Of a stretch of DNA of 64,000 nt, positions 1-10,900 are shown piece after piece. The notes beneath the pieces were generated by a model, which worked only from the letters and a program-made list of their open reading frames with translations, made no database searches and had not been told where the DNA came from. Source of the DNA: Lithodes maja (lineage: Eukaryota; Arthropoda; Malacostraca; Decapoda; Lithodidae); NCBI GenBank assembly GCA_037953745.1, contig JBAKBP010003104.1:62001-126000 (forward strand). The letters run 5' to 3'. Within the stretch, counting starts at the first letter, position 1; the number at the start of each line of letters is the position of its first letter. The translations under genes and the position numbers were made by a program.

Positions 1-2
1 AA

Positions 3-3000
3 TGTTATGCCCTGTTTTTCTACAGGTTTAACTTGGGTAATGTGAGTTCTAATTGACTGGGTATAGAAGGCTGCATGCACAATACAAGATATGAGGAATA
101 GAAAACACAAAGAAACACATGGTAGCAAGTTACACGATCACGTTTATTAATATACCACTACAGAATACTTGTGTAAGACAATATAATAGAATCGAACAAC
201 ACTAGCATAAGTGGATCTGGATGGAGCCTAGTCTCCCACTTCCAACGTTCAGGTATTAATCTTCTGATCACTGGCTTTGATTTAACAGGTTTATATACCG
301 AAGACCATCAATGTTACTTATAGATTCCTATTCACTGTTATATTTATTACTGGTAGCTCTGGTGCATAAGTAGTAGTTCACAGACTAGATTAGACACGCG
401 TATTTTAGAGCACGGGAATTCTAGTAACCTCAGGGGGTACTGATCTAAGTTTTATATCCTTGTTTCAGAAATACATAGAACGCAAATCAGTGGGCGAACG
501 TTAGATATCACTAGAGTTTTAATATCTGAATAAGGTAATTACGAGAGTCAAGGTCGCCTGTTAATTAATGAGCACTGATCGCTTAGTACGTCCCAAATGG
601 AATGGTTAAGTCTGTATTACACTGGGCAAGGTCTTAGCCACTTCGTAGAAATATTTAATTAGTGAAATCTCTAAACAGCACAGTAAGATGTAGTACTGCT
701 AAAGAGAATCTTGGGTAGTATCTGATGGGTCTGGTCCTGGTTATCTTGCGTCCATGATGTTGGGGGCTAACGACTGGTTCCGCGGCCGTCCAGGGTGTCC
801 ATATGTGTGAAGTTCTTAAATACGTGACAGGTCCTTCTATCCAAATCTGCCACGGAGTCTGCCGGCTCTGGGATCTCACTCCGGAACAACACAAGGCCAG
901 AGCTAGAGGTTAACTGCAGGGTAGTGACCACTGGTTGGTGTCTAGCTTTCAACTGATTTGACTGGGGGCGGGAGTTAGATTTATAGGCTCGGTTCTGGAC
1001 CCTGTAGACAGTAGGGATCTCGAGTCTTATGAACTTAATTGAGCTCTCAATAGAAATGGAGACTAGGTAAGATGGTGTTTACTGTTGTGGCACAGGGCTA
1101 TAGGAAAACCTTTATATTTCATATAACTGAGCCTTAGTAAGAGGTACTATTTTGGCTATACTGGACGTATTTAGGGGAGAGAGACTGGATCTACTTTGCG
1201 AGGAGGATGGGGACAGCTGTGATAGGAACGTCTCTCTAGATTGTTCAATCTTCATTCTATGGTATAGCGGAGGTGCTAATTTAGTGATCAGAGCATGCAA
1301 GAAAGGTAAATGGTTTATTGTGAGTTAATAGAGGTTAGTAAAGGTGTTAGTCATTCATGGTTAGTTCATTGATAGGAAGAATTCCTGTGCTACCTGGCAA
1401 TGACTCGAAAGTCAAAACAGGGGCCAGGTATACCTCCGCGGGGGTGGGGGTCTCCCTCCTCGGGTGGGCAAAAAAGGGGGAGCTGGGCGCCCTCTCTCTG
1501 TGAACGTCGTCCGGCGGCTGTGGCTAGGGGCTTGCCATATCACCAGTGTTTATAATAACCCTCTGTGTATGAGACAGATGTGGGTGTCTTTAATACCAAA
1601 ACCGAAGGTGCCTTAGCTAGCTGGTTTTACTCGGTTGGTTGTTAATTGTAGAGTTTGCTGGATGTGGTGGAGACTGGGTTGCTAACTCTGCCACATTTAT
1701 CTGGAAGTATGGCAATATAAGTTAGTAACTGGCGGGGCGGCTAGCCTCGCACCGACGACCATTGGGTGCAGGGTTGTGAATGTGTTGTAAGAGAATAGAT
1801 GGCATGCAAGGGGCTAGTAAAGTTCTAATGTTGTTCTGGCCTACTAAGTGAAGGTAGGCTGGATAGGAGTATATATATAAAAGGTTGGAGAGCGTTAGTA
1901 ACGGACAATTCAAGGATCTTCAAGAGGTATGAGAGAGAGGCTAGGTCGGACAAGAGTCGAGAAGCGCGGGAATTCTTACTGAGAGGGGGGGAGAGTTCAA
2001 GGGCTACAGGGAAATTTTGCCCCTAAGGTCCCTGGGCGTGGGGGTGGCATTAGGCTACACTTGATATGGAAAGTTTGAAAAGGCAGTAGAATACGTTAGC
2101 CAAAATATGCTACCGGGGAATGCAACTATGGGGTGGTATAAGAGTCTGGAAAAGATAGAGTTATGTGATCAGTCCGAGGGTTATGGATACTATTAGTTGG
2201 TCCTGGGAACTGCGTTTTCTATTAAATATAAATATAAATACCAACAAAAGCGGCAGTTCGTAGGGGTACTTAGTTATTGTTTCGGGGTACTTATGACAGA
2301 TACTGGTAACCAGGTTATCTTATACAATCTCTGGTTGGGGTAAGAGGTGTAAGACACGAAGTAAATTGGCGTAGTGTGGGCTGTGGATACGAAGGAGGCA
2401 AGGGGAAGACGTATGACAATTGTGGAAAGTAAATGGAAAAAGGTGAACACAATGGCGGATAAAAATACTTAACCTAAGGATTGCATACATAGATTTATGG
2501 GGCGATGGGTCTTCATAAAGCTTAGTCTGGCAAGACAAGATGTTAGGGAATGTTAATATTAATACTTAGTTACTAGAGGAACAATGCAAGGGGCGACTGA
2601 GCACGGGTTACATATATCTATACTCGTCATGGAAAATGATATAAGAGGTCTAGGGACAATCGTGGGTGTTTTAACTTCTAAAATATATAACATCTACTTC
2701 TCGGATGCAAGAACATACATAGATATAATTATGGCTGTCTGATGTGTTGGCATTGGCTCAACGTCGGGACAGGGCATGGTTGTTTTTAATATGAATGTAT
2801 ATTCCTGTTCATCATCTTTGTAGCAAGGACAGTGCCGCTATGTCGTATCAATGCTGGTGGCAGTTAATATTATAGACTTAGTTACTAGAGGAACAAATGC
2901 AAGGGGCGACTGGGCACGGGTTACATATATCTATATTCGTCATGGAAAATGATATACGAGGTCTAGGGACAATCGTGGGTGTTTTAACTTCTAAAATATA

Positions 3001-3688
3001 TAACATCTACTTCTCGGATGTAAGAACATACATAGATATAATTATGGCTGTCTGATGTGTTGGCATTGGCTCAACGTCGGGACAGGGCATGGTTGTTTTT
3101 AATATGAATGTATATTCCTGTTAATCATCTTTGTAGCAAGGACAGTGCCGCTATGTCGTATCAATGCTGGTGGCAGTTAATATTATAGACTTAGTTACTA
3201 GAGGAACAAATGCAAGGGGCGACTGGGCAGTGGGCACGGGTTACATATATCTATACTAGTCATGGAAAATGATATAAGAGGTCTAGGAACAAACGTGGGT
3301 GTTTTAACTTCTAAGATATATATAAAATCTACTTCTCTGATGTAAGAACATACATAAATATAATTATGGCTGTCTGATGTGTTGGCATTGGCTCAACGTC
3401 GGGACAGGGCATGGTTGTTTTTAATATGAATGTATATTCCTGTTCATCATCTTTGTAGTTAGGAGTGTAGGACACGAGGGGGTTAGTGTACGTGAGTGTG
3501 TGGAAAAATGGTCAGTTTAGAAAAGGTAAAGGTGCGGCCATGAGCTGCTTAGCCCTGCGGGCTTGGGCCTGTCTGAAATGGCTGGCTCGGTCAGCTGGTC
3601 CTTTCGTTCTGTGGACCTTTCTTTTGGTGTTTCTGTGTGGTGTTCGTTCGTGGCTTCTGTGGTGGGCTTCTCATTCTGGGGCATTTTA
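3..3688 (-). mobile_element. Gypsy-family LTR, divergent copy 1 (3.7 kb)
   Basis: This starts TGTTATGCCC and ends GGGGCATTTTA, the same termini as the two LTRs of the complete element further right, and is alignable to them over most of its length with many substitutions and indels. It is longer (3686 versus 3471 bp) because it has three rather than two copies of an internal 313-bp repeat, offset by deletions near 800. The two bases before it (AA) match the bases flanking the right LTR of the complete element. It could therefore be the 5' LTR of another minus-strand copy lying off the left edge, or a solo LTR; two bases cannot decide. Small ORFs inside it look like chance. Confidence 0.85.
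2563..3458. repeat. Tandem repeat in LTR copy 1, three units of 313 bp
   Basis: Units begin ACTTAGTTACTAGAGGAAC at 2563, 2876 and 3189, giving two exact spacings of 313 bp; the third unit is cut short near 3458. The units differ by scattered substitutions and a small insertion in the third. Confidence 0.9.
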
Positions 3689-3689
3689 G

Positions 3690-3729
<40 letters not shown>

Positions 3730-3985
3730 TAGACTCCCCAGAGTTGAAACAATTTAAGTCATAGGATGAGGGAAAGATGGATTCATTGAGAGAGTTCAAG
3801 AGCTCAACTGTTGAATAAAAGAAAGATTGGGAGTATCGTTTCACTCTCGAGTTGGAGAGCTGTACAGAGTAGGGGTGTGGTTGTGTTGCAAGACGGGTAT
3901 TACGTACCGGTACCCTACGTAGAGGAGGTGGTATACATTGAGAGAGCTCTGAGGAACACTGATTATTGTAGTAGCGATAGAATAG

Positions 3986-4039
<54 letters not shown>

Positions 4040-4118
4040 CCCTCTTTCAGTCTTCTTTTAGAGCACCTTCATCTCCTATCTTTTACATCTTGCCACCTAT
4101 TTTCACCTCAAAGACCTC

Positions 4119-4177
<59 letters not shown>

Positions 4178-4442
4178 ATATCTCTCTGTCACCATCTCCG
4201 CTTTTAGATCTCCTTGCATCGCCTTATTCCTTTTTTCCATTTATACTTTTTCGTTTCCGTTTACTTATTATAACCCATCTTCTCATTTGTTTAATGTTTA
4301 CTCTTACCTTGTTTGTTTTTAGTGTTGTCCCTTAGATTTATCTTTGTTTTATCCTTTGCTTTTGTTTACGTTTTACATTTATTTACTAGTATATTTTTCT
4401 CCTCGTCATTTTTACTACTCTTTATTTTTGTCCTACTATCGA
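3689..4442. other. Spacer between two Gypsy LTRs, with microsatellites
   Basis: Contains (TA)n at 3690-3727 and 3989-4039 and (CT)n at 4122-4176. The rest is AT-rich sequence with no recognisable gene. ORFs across the microsatellites are repeat artefacts. Confidence 0.8.
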
Positions 4443-7400
4443 TGTTATGCCCTGTTTTTCTACAGGTTTAACTTGGGTAATGTGAGTTCTGAATGACTGG
4501 GTATAGAAGGCTGCATGCACAATACAAGGTATGAGGAATAGAGAACACAAAATAAACACACGGTAACACGACACAAGTTTACGTTTATTTAAGTAAAGAA
4601 ATAAAGAGCATAGAAAGATAGTTATATTCGCACAAAACAAATGATAGAAGGGAACTGCTAGCATTAGCGGATCTGGATGGAGCCTAGTCTCCCACTTCCA
4701 ACGTTCAGGTATAATCTTCTGATCACTGGTTTAATTAGCAAGTTTATATTTTTACTGGAAGACCTCAATATATTCGTATAATTCAATGTCACTGATTTGA
4801 CCTCTTGCTGGCTGGTCGCGTGCCCAAGTAGCAGCTCACAGTTAGGATTAGACACGCGTATTGTAGAACACGGCAATCTCTAGTAACCTCATGGGGGTAC
4901 TGAACTAAGTTTGATATTCTTGAAGCAGAAATACGTAGAACACAAATCAGTGGGCGACGTTAGATATTACTAGAGTTTGAATATCTGAATAAGGTAATTA
5001 CGAGAGTCAAAGTCGCCTGTTAATTAAAGAGCACTGATCGCTTAGTACGTCCCAAATGGAATGGTTAAATATGAATTGCGCTGGACAAGGTCTTAGCCAC
5101 TTTATAGAAAGTTAATAAGTGAGTATCAAGCTAGTACTATAACACTTAGTACTAGCAACATGAATCTTGAATAGTATGGGTAGATCTGGTCCTGGTTATC
5201 TTGCTTCCGGTGATGTTGGGGGCTAACGACTGGTTCCTCGGCCGTCCAGATGGTCCAAAATGTAGGAAGTTCTCAAGTCGGATCTCTTGATGATCGTTGC
5301 TGGCTACACACTTATATACCCACGAATTTGTGTGAAGGTTATAAGGTGCACGTTAGGACTTGTACATGGACAGATGCTTCTATCAGTCTTCTCTGCCACG
5401 GAGTCTGCCGGATCTGGAATCTCTCAACTCCGGAACAACACAAGGCAGAGCTAGAGGTAAACTGCAGGGTAGTGACCACTGGTTGGTGTCTAGCTTTCAA
5501 CTGATTTGACTGGGGGCGGGAGTTAGATTTATAGGCTCGGTTCTGGACCCTGTAGACAGTAGGGATCTCGAGTCTTATGAACTTAATTGAGCTCTCAATA
5601 GAAATGGAGACTAGGTAAGATGGTATTTACTGTTGTGGCACAGGGCTATAGGAAAGCCTTTATATTTCATATAACTGAGCCTTAGTAAGAGGTACTATTT
5701 TGGCTATACTGGACGTAATTAGGGGAGAGAGACTGGATCTACTTTGCGAGGAGGATGGGGACAGCTGTAATAGGCACGTCTCTCTAGATTGTTCAATCTT
5801 CATTCTATGGTATATCTGAGGTGTTAATTTAGTGATCAGAGCATGCAAGAAAGGTAAATGGTTTATTGTGAGTTAATAGAGGTTAGTAAAGGTGTTAGTC
5901 ATTCATGGTTAGTTCATTGATAGGAAGAATTCCTGTGCTACCTGGCAATGACTCGAAAGTCAAAACAGGGGCCAGGTATACCTCCGCGGGGGTGGGGGTC
6001 TCCCTCCTCGGGTGGGCCAAAAGGGGGAGCTGGGCGCACTCTCTCTGTGATCGTCGTCCGGCGGCTGTGGCTAGGGGCTTGCCATATCACCAGTGTTTAT
6101 AATAACCCTCTGTGTATGAGACAGATGTGGGTGTCTTTAATACCAAAACCGAAGGTGCCTTAGCTAGCTGGTTTTACTCGGCTGGTTGTTAATTGTAGAG
6201 TTTGCTGGATGTGGTGGAGACTGGGTTGCTAACTCTGCCACATTTATCTGGAAGTATGGCAATAGAAGTTAGTAACTGGCGGGGCGGCTAGCCTCGCACC
6301 GACGACCATTGGGTGCAGGGTTGTGAATGTGTTGTAAGAGAATAGATGGCATGCAAGGGGCTAGTAAAGTTCTAATGTTGTTCTGGCCTACTAAGTGAAG
6401 GTAGGCTGGATAGGAGTATATATATAAAAGGTTGGAGAGCGTTAGCAACGGACAATTCAAGGATCTTCAAGAGGTATGAGAGAGAGGCTAGGTCGGACAA
6501 GAGTCGAGAAGCGCGGGAATTCTTACTGAGAGGGGGGGAGAGTTCAAGGGCTACAGGGAAATTTTGCCCCTAAGGTCCCTGGGCGTGGGGGTGGCATTAG
6601 GCTACACTTGATATGGAAAGTTTGAAAAGGCAGTAGAATACGTTAGCCAAAATATGCTACCGGGGAATGCAACTATGGGGTGGTATATGAGTCTGGAAAA
6701 GATAGAGTTATGTGATTAGTCCGAGGGTTATGGATACTATTAGTTGGTCCTGGGAACTGCGTTTTCTATTAAATATAAATATAAATACCAACAAAAGCGG
6801 CAGTTCGTAGGGGTACTTAGTTATTGTTTCGGGGTACTTATGACAGATACTGGTAACCAGGTTATCTTATACAATCTCTGGTTGGGGTAAGAGGTGTAAG
6901 ACACGAAGTAAATTGGCGTAGTGTGGGCTGTGGATACGAAGGAGGCAAGGGGAAGACGTATGACAATTGTGGAAAGTAAATGGAAAAAGGTGAACACAAT
7001 GGCGGATAAAAATACTTAACCTAAGGATTGCATACATAGATTTATGGGGCGATGGGTCTTCATAAAGCTTAGTCTGGCAAGACAAGATGTTAGGGAATGT
7101 TAATATTAATACTTAGTTACTAGAGGAACAATGCAAGGGGCGACTGAGCACGGGTTACATATATCTATACTCGTCCTGGAAAATGATATAAGAGGTCTAG
7201 GGACAATCGTGGGTGTTTTAACTTCTAAAATATATAACATCTACTTCTCGGATGCAAGAACATACATAGATATAATTATGGCTGTCTGATGTGTTGGCAT
7301 TGGCTCAACGTCGGGACAGGGCATGGTTGTTTTTAATATGAATGTATATTCCTGTTCATCATCTTTGTAGCAAGGACAGTGCCGCTATGTCGTATCAATG

Positions 7401-7913
7401 CTGGTGGCAGTTAATATTATAGACTTAGTTACTAGAGGAACAATGCAAGGGGCGACTGAGCACGGGTTACATATATCTATACTCGTCATGGAAAATGATA
7501 GAAGAGGTCTAGGGACAATCGTGGGTGTTTTAACTTCTAAAATATATATAAAATCTACTTCTCGGATGTAAGAACATACATAAATATTATGGCTGTCTGA
7601 TGTGTTGGCATTGGCTCAACGTCGGGACAGGGCATGGTTGTTTTTAATATGAATGTATATTCCTGTTCATCATCTTTGTAGTTAGGAGTGTAGGACACGA
7701 GGGGGTTAGTGTACGTGAGGTGTGGAAAAATGGTCAGTTTAGAAAAGGTAACAAGGTGTGGCCATGAGCTGCTTAGCCCTGCGGGCTTGGGCCTGTCTGA
7801 AATGGCTGGCTCGGTCAGCTGGTCCTTTCGTTCTGTGGACCTTTCTTCCGGGTGTTTCTGTGTGGTGTTCGCTCGTGGCTTCTGTGGTGGGCTTCTTGTT
7901 CTGGGGCATTTTA
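4443..7913 (-). repeat. 3' LTR of the complete Gypsy element
   Basis: Its 3471 bp match the right LTR in length and apparently at every site but one. Ends are TGTTATGCCC and GGGCATTTTA, a short imperfect inverted repeat. On the minus strand a candidate poly(A) signal AATAAA lies at about 4577-4585, and a TATAAAGG-like box lies near 5655-5665. A consensus-looking TATATAAAAGG lies on the plus strand near 6418-6430, antisense to the element. Confidence 0.93.
7111..7680. repeat. Tandem repeat in left LTR, two units of 312 bp
   Basis: Units begin ACTTAGTTACTAGAGGAAC at 7111 and 7423 (312 bp apart), the second truncated near 7680. Same family as the three-unit array at 2563-3458. Confidence 0.9.
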
Positions 7914-10900
7914 CTTCCCTCTCCTTCATTATAGGCTCGTCCTCGAGCCTCAAGGGTGAAGTTAAAAGAAGCATAGTGATGGTGAGTCATTTCCAGGGTA
8001 TTTAGAAAGTTCCACCAAACACGAGAGCGACGGTCAGGTTTCTTTTGCAGGTCAATGTATACCTGTAAGAATGTGTCCTCTGTGTTGTGGCGGGCAGCTG
8101 CCCGGGCTTGGTGTGGGTGTGGTACACGGGCCAAGTGTCCAGTGGGGGTCTTTACTTTAACCTTTCGTATGAATGGTTTGTAGCTTTCCCCCGTGGGGGT
8201 CGGAGTGAGGTGTGTGGGATTGACAGGAAGTCTGTTTAGTGTGGTGAATGGGTTATTTACCGAAAGGGGATTCGCGCGTGACAACAGAGCTGGGGATGAA
8301 GGGGGAATGTGAGTCTGGTTTTTATTTGGTTTTCTTGGGCGATGTTGTAGGTTGGGAATATATAGTGAGGCAATGCGCACAATCGGTTTAGGTAAGGGGG
8401 GTGAAGGAGGTGTGTGGGAAGGAGGGGGTGTGTGTGTTGTGTGGCTTGGGTCCTTAGTGTCAGAACGGGGTGTTATTTTTGTATCGCTGTCTTTAAATCT
8501 GATGGGTCTGTTGATTATTCTACCTCTGGCGGTCCTGGTGGGAAGGTAGGTTTTTGTCGTGGGACTTGAGTCGCTCGACGATGTTTTATAGTGAGGGGAA
8601 GCACGTTTTATAGGTAACTGACATGCGGGGGTTTTCTCGGGGGTGATTTTGGGGGGGGTTTTCTTAGGGGGGGGTTGGTTGGGGGTTCGGTGAGATGAGG
8701 AGGTTGGTCGGTGTGTGGGTGGGGTGGTGGGGATCGTGGAGGGGAAAGGGGCGGATGCGGGGGGGGCTAGACGGGTGGGTAAGGAGTGTAGATTTAAGTT
8801 GGAGGGTTGGGGGTAGGGGCGTGTGTCGTTTGATGAGGTTGGTGATTTGCTGGTGATTATTCGTCTTCTTTCCCTTTGTGGGGGAGAATTCGACAAAGAC
8901 GAAGAAGAGGAGGAGGAGGAGGAGGAGGAGGAGGAGGAGGAGGGTAGTGGTCTGGCAGCCCTACGGAACTTGGTTAGTAGGGTGTGTTTTCTGGAGGTTT
9001 TAAACGATGTTTGTCGTGGGCGTAAGTTGTAGCGTGAGGTTACTGAGGTAGATTGTGTGGTGCGGTTGGGGGTGTACTTGGTTTGGGGTGGGTGTGGTGG
9101 TTTTCTCACTGTGGTGCCTGGTGGAGGTATGTCAGGGCTAGACGGGAGGGTTTCTGTTGTGGTCGGGGTTGTGGGTGGAGGTTTTTGTACTTGGATAAGT
9201 TGGGGAGGAACTTGAATATCAGAAGTGAAGGAAGGTGTCATGGTGGAAGAGGGTGTGATATTGGGGGCTTGGGGTTTGTGGAGGTTAGTTGGGGGGGTAT
9301 GGTGAGAAAAGATTTGTCGGTTCGGTGTTGGAGGGCTTAGGTCCTTAGGTGTTTGCATGGGAATATTTGTAGCCTGAGTGAGGGGGTGAGTAGGGGTGTT
9401 TAATTTAGGGTCGGACGTGTGGGGTGGGGTAATGTCTTGTGGCTTTAGGGGTTTAAACGCTCGGACGAATCTAGTTCGGAGCGTGCGAGTTACGCCGTGA
9501 TAGTCGATGGTGACTTGAAAGGCATTTGGGACTTGTATTACGGTGTAGGGTCCGACATAGCGAGGGCCTAACTTGTTGGTGATAGGGAGGTTGGCTATCA
9601 TTACGGTGTCATGGATGGCGAAAGGGTTTTTGTCATCGATGTTATCAGTTTTGGTGTCTTGACAGATCTGGGCGGTATGGAGGGTGTTTTGCAGATGTTG
9701 CAATGGGTCAATTGTGGAGGTGGTGGAGGGAAGGTGAGCGTGGTGGTGGAATGGCAGTAACAGGGGTGGTACACCGTAAACACGTTCATGAGGGGAAATA
9801 CCGTCTTCCCGAGGACAGGTGTTCATACCCCACTGTATCATCTTTAGTTGTGATGGCCAGTCTAAGGTATTAAGAGCAATCATTCTTGTACGTAACTGGT
9901 TGTTGATGGTGCGATGGCTGCGTTCGCAGATAGCATTTCCTTGAGGCCAGTACGGGGATGAGTGTTTAATCTTGATACCGCATTGTTGGGTGAATTGTTG
10001 CCAAACGTGTCCACTAAACTCGGGGGCATTGTCCGATAGAAGAGCAAGGGGAAGGCCGAATATAGGGAACACTTCGGTGGCAAGCAGTGTGGCGACTGTG
10101 GTGGCTGTGTGGTCTTTAACTGGGCAGGCTATTAGAAATTTTGAATATACGTCTACAAATGTGACGATATAGCGGTTGCCAGCGTAAGAAGGGAACGGGC
10201 CCATGATGTCGAGGGATAGGACTTGGAACGGTTTGTTGGCAGAAATGGTACCAGCTGGGCCTGGGGTGCGTGATCTATCCTTTCCCAATAAACACGGTTT
10301 GCAGGATTCTGTCACTCGTTGTGCAATTTTGGAGGGGTTGGGGGTCCAGTATTGGTCTGTGAAGATCTTTAACATTTTCTTTTGTCCAAGGTGTATGCCG
10401 TTTCCCTCGTGGATGGCAATCATGTAGTCGTGGGCTATGGTGGGGTCCAAGATTATGTGCCCAGTGTCTGTGGCAAGTTGATCTCCCCAGCGAGTCAGTC
10501 TCCTGAAGACGTTTAACGGTATCCAGGGGGGTCTGATTCGTGCTTCCCAAGATTGAATTAGGGAGGGGGCTGGGGGGGCATTCTGTTGGGAGGTGGGGGT
10601 AGATACCAATTGAGTGTTTTGTAAGGCGGCCAGGTTGGTGGGGGGGTCTTTTGGTACTGGCAAACGTGACAGGGCGTCTGCATTAGTATGGAGTTTGCCG
10701 GGACGATATTGTATGGTAAAGTCGTAGTCCTCTAGGGTCTCTCTCCAACGTACCAAAATGGCTGAGTTGGTTTCGCACCTACGCAGCCATTGTAAAGATT
10801 GATGGTCGGTAATTATTTCGAGTTTTGCGCCCAACACAAATGACCGGAAGTGGCTGAGTGCCCAAATGATCCCTAAGCACTCTCTCTTGGTGGCTGCGTA

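Noticed and set aside
3811..4335. 174-codon ORF on the plus strand
   Set aside because: It is open because (TA)n and (CT)n microsatellites read as Tyr-Ile and Ser-Leu; the rest has no domain.
5250..7085. Several 60-85-codon ORFs repeated in all LTR copies
   Set aside because: They recur only because the LTRs are copies; no domain and no codon pattern typical of coding sequence.
8823..9340. Poly-Glu and Gly/Trp-rich plus-strand ORFs
   Set aside because: They are the antisense of the pol Ser/Pro/Thr-rich tail.
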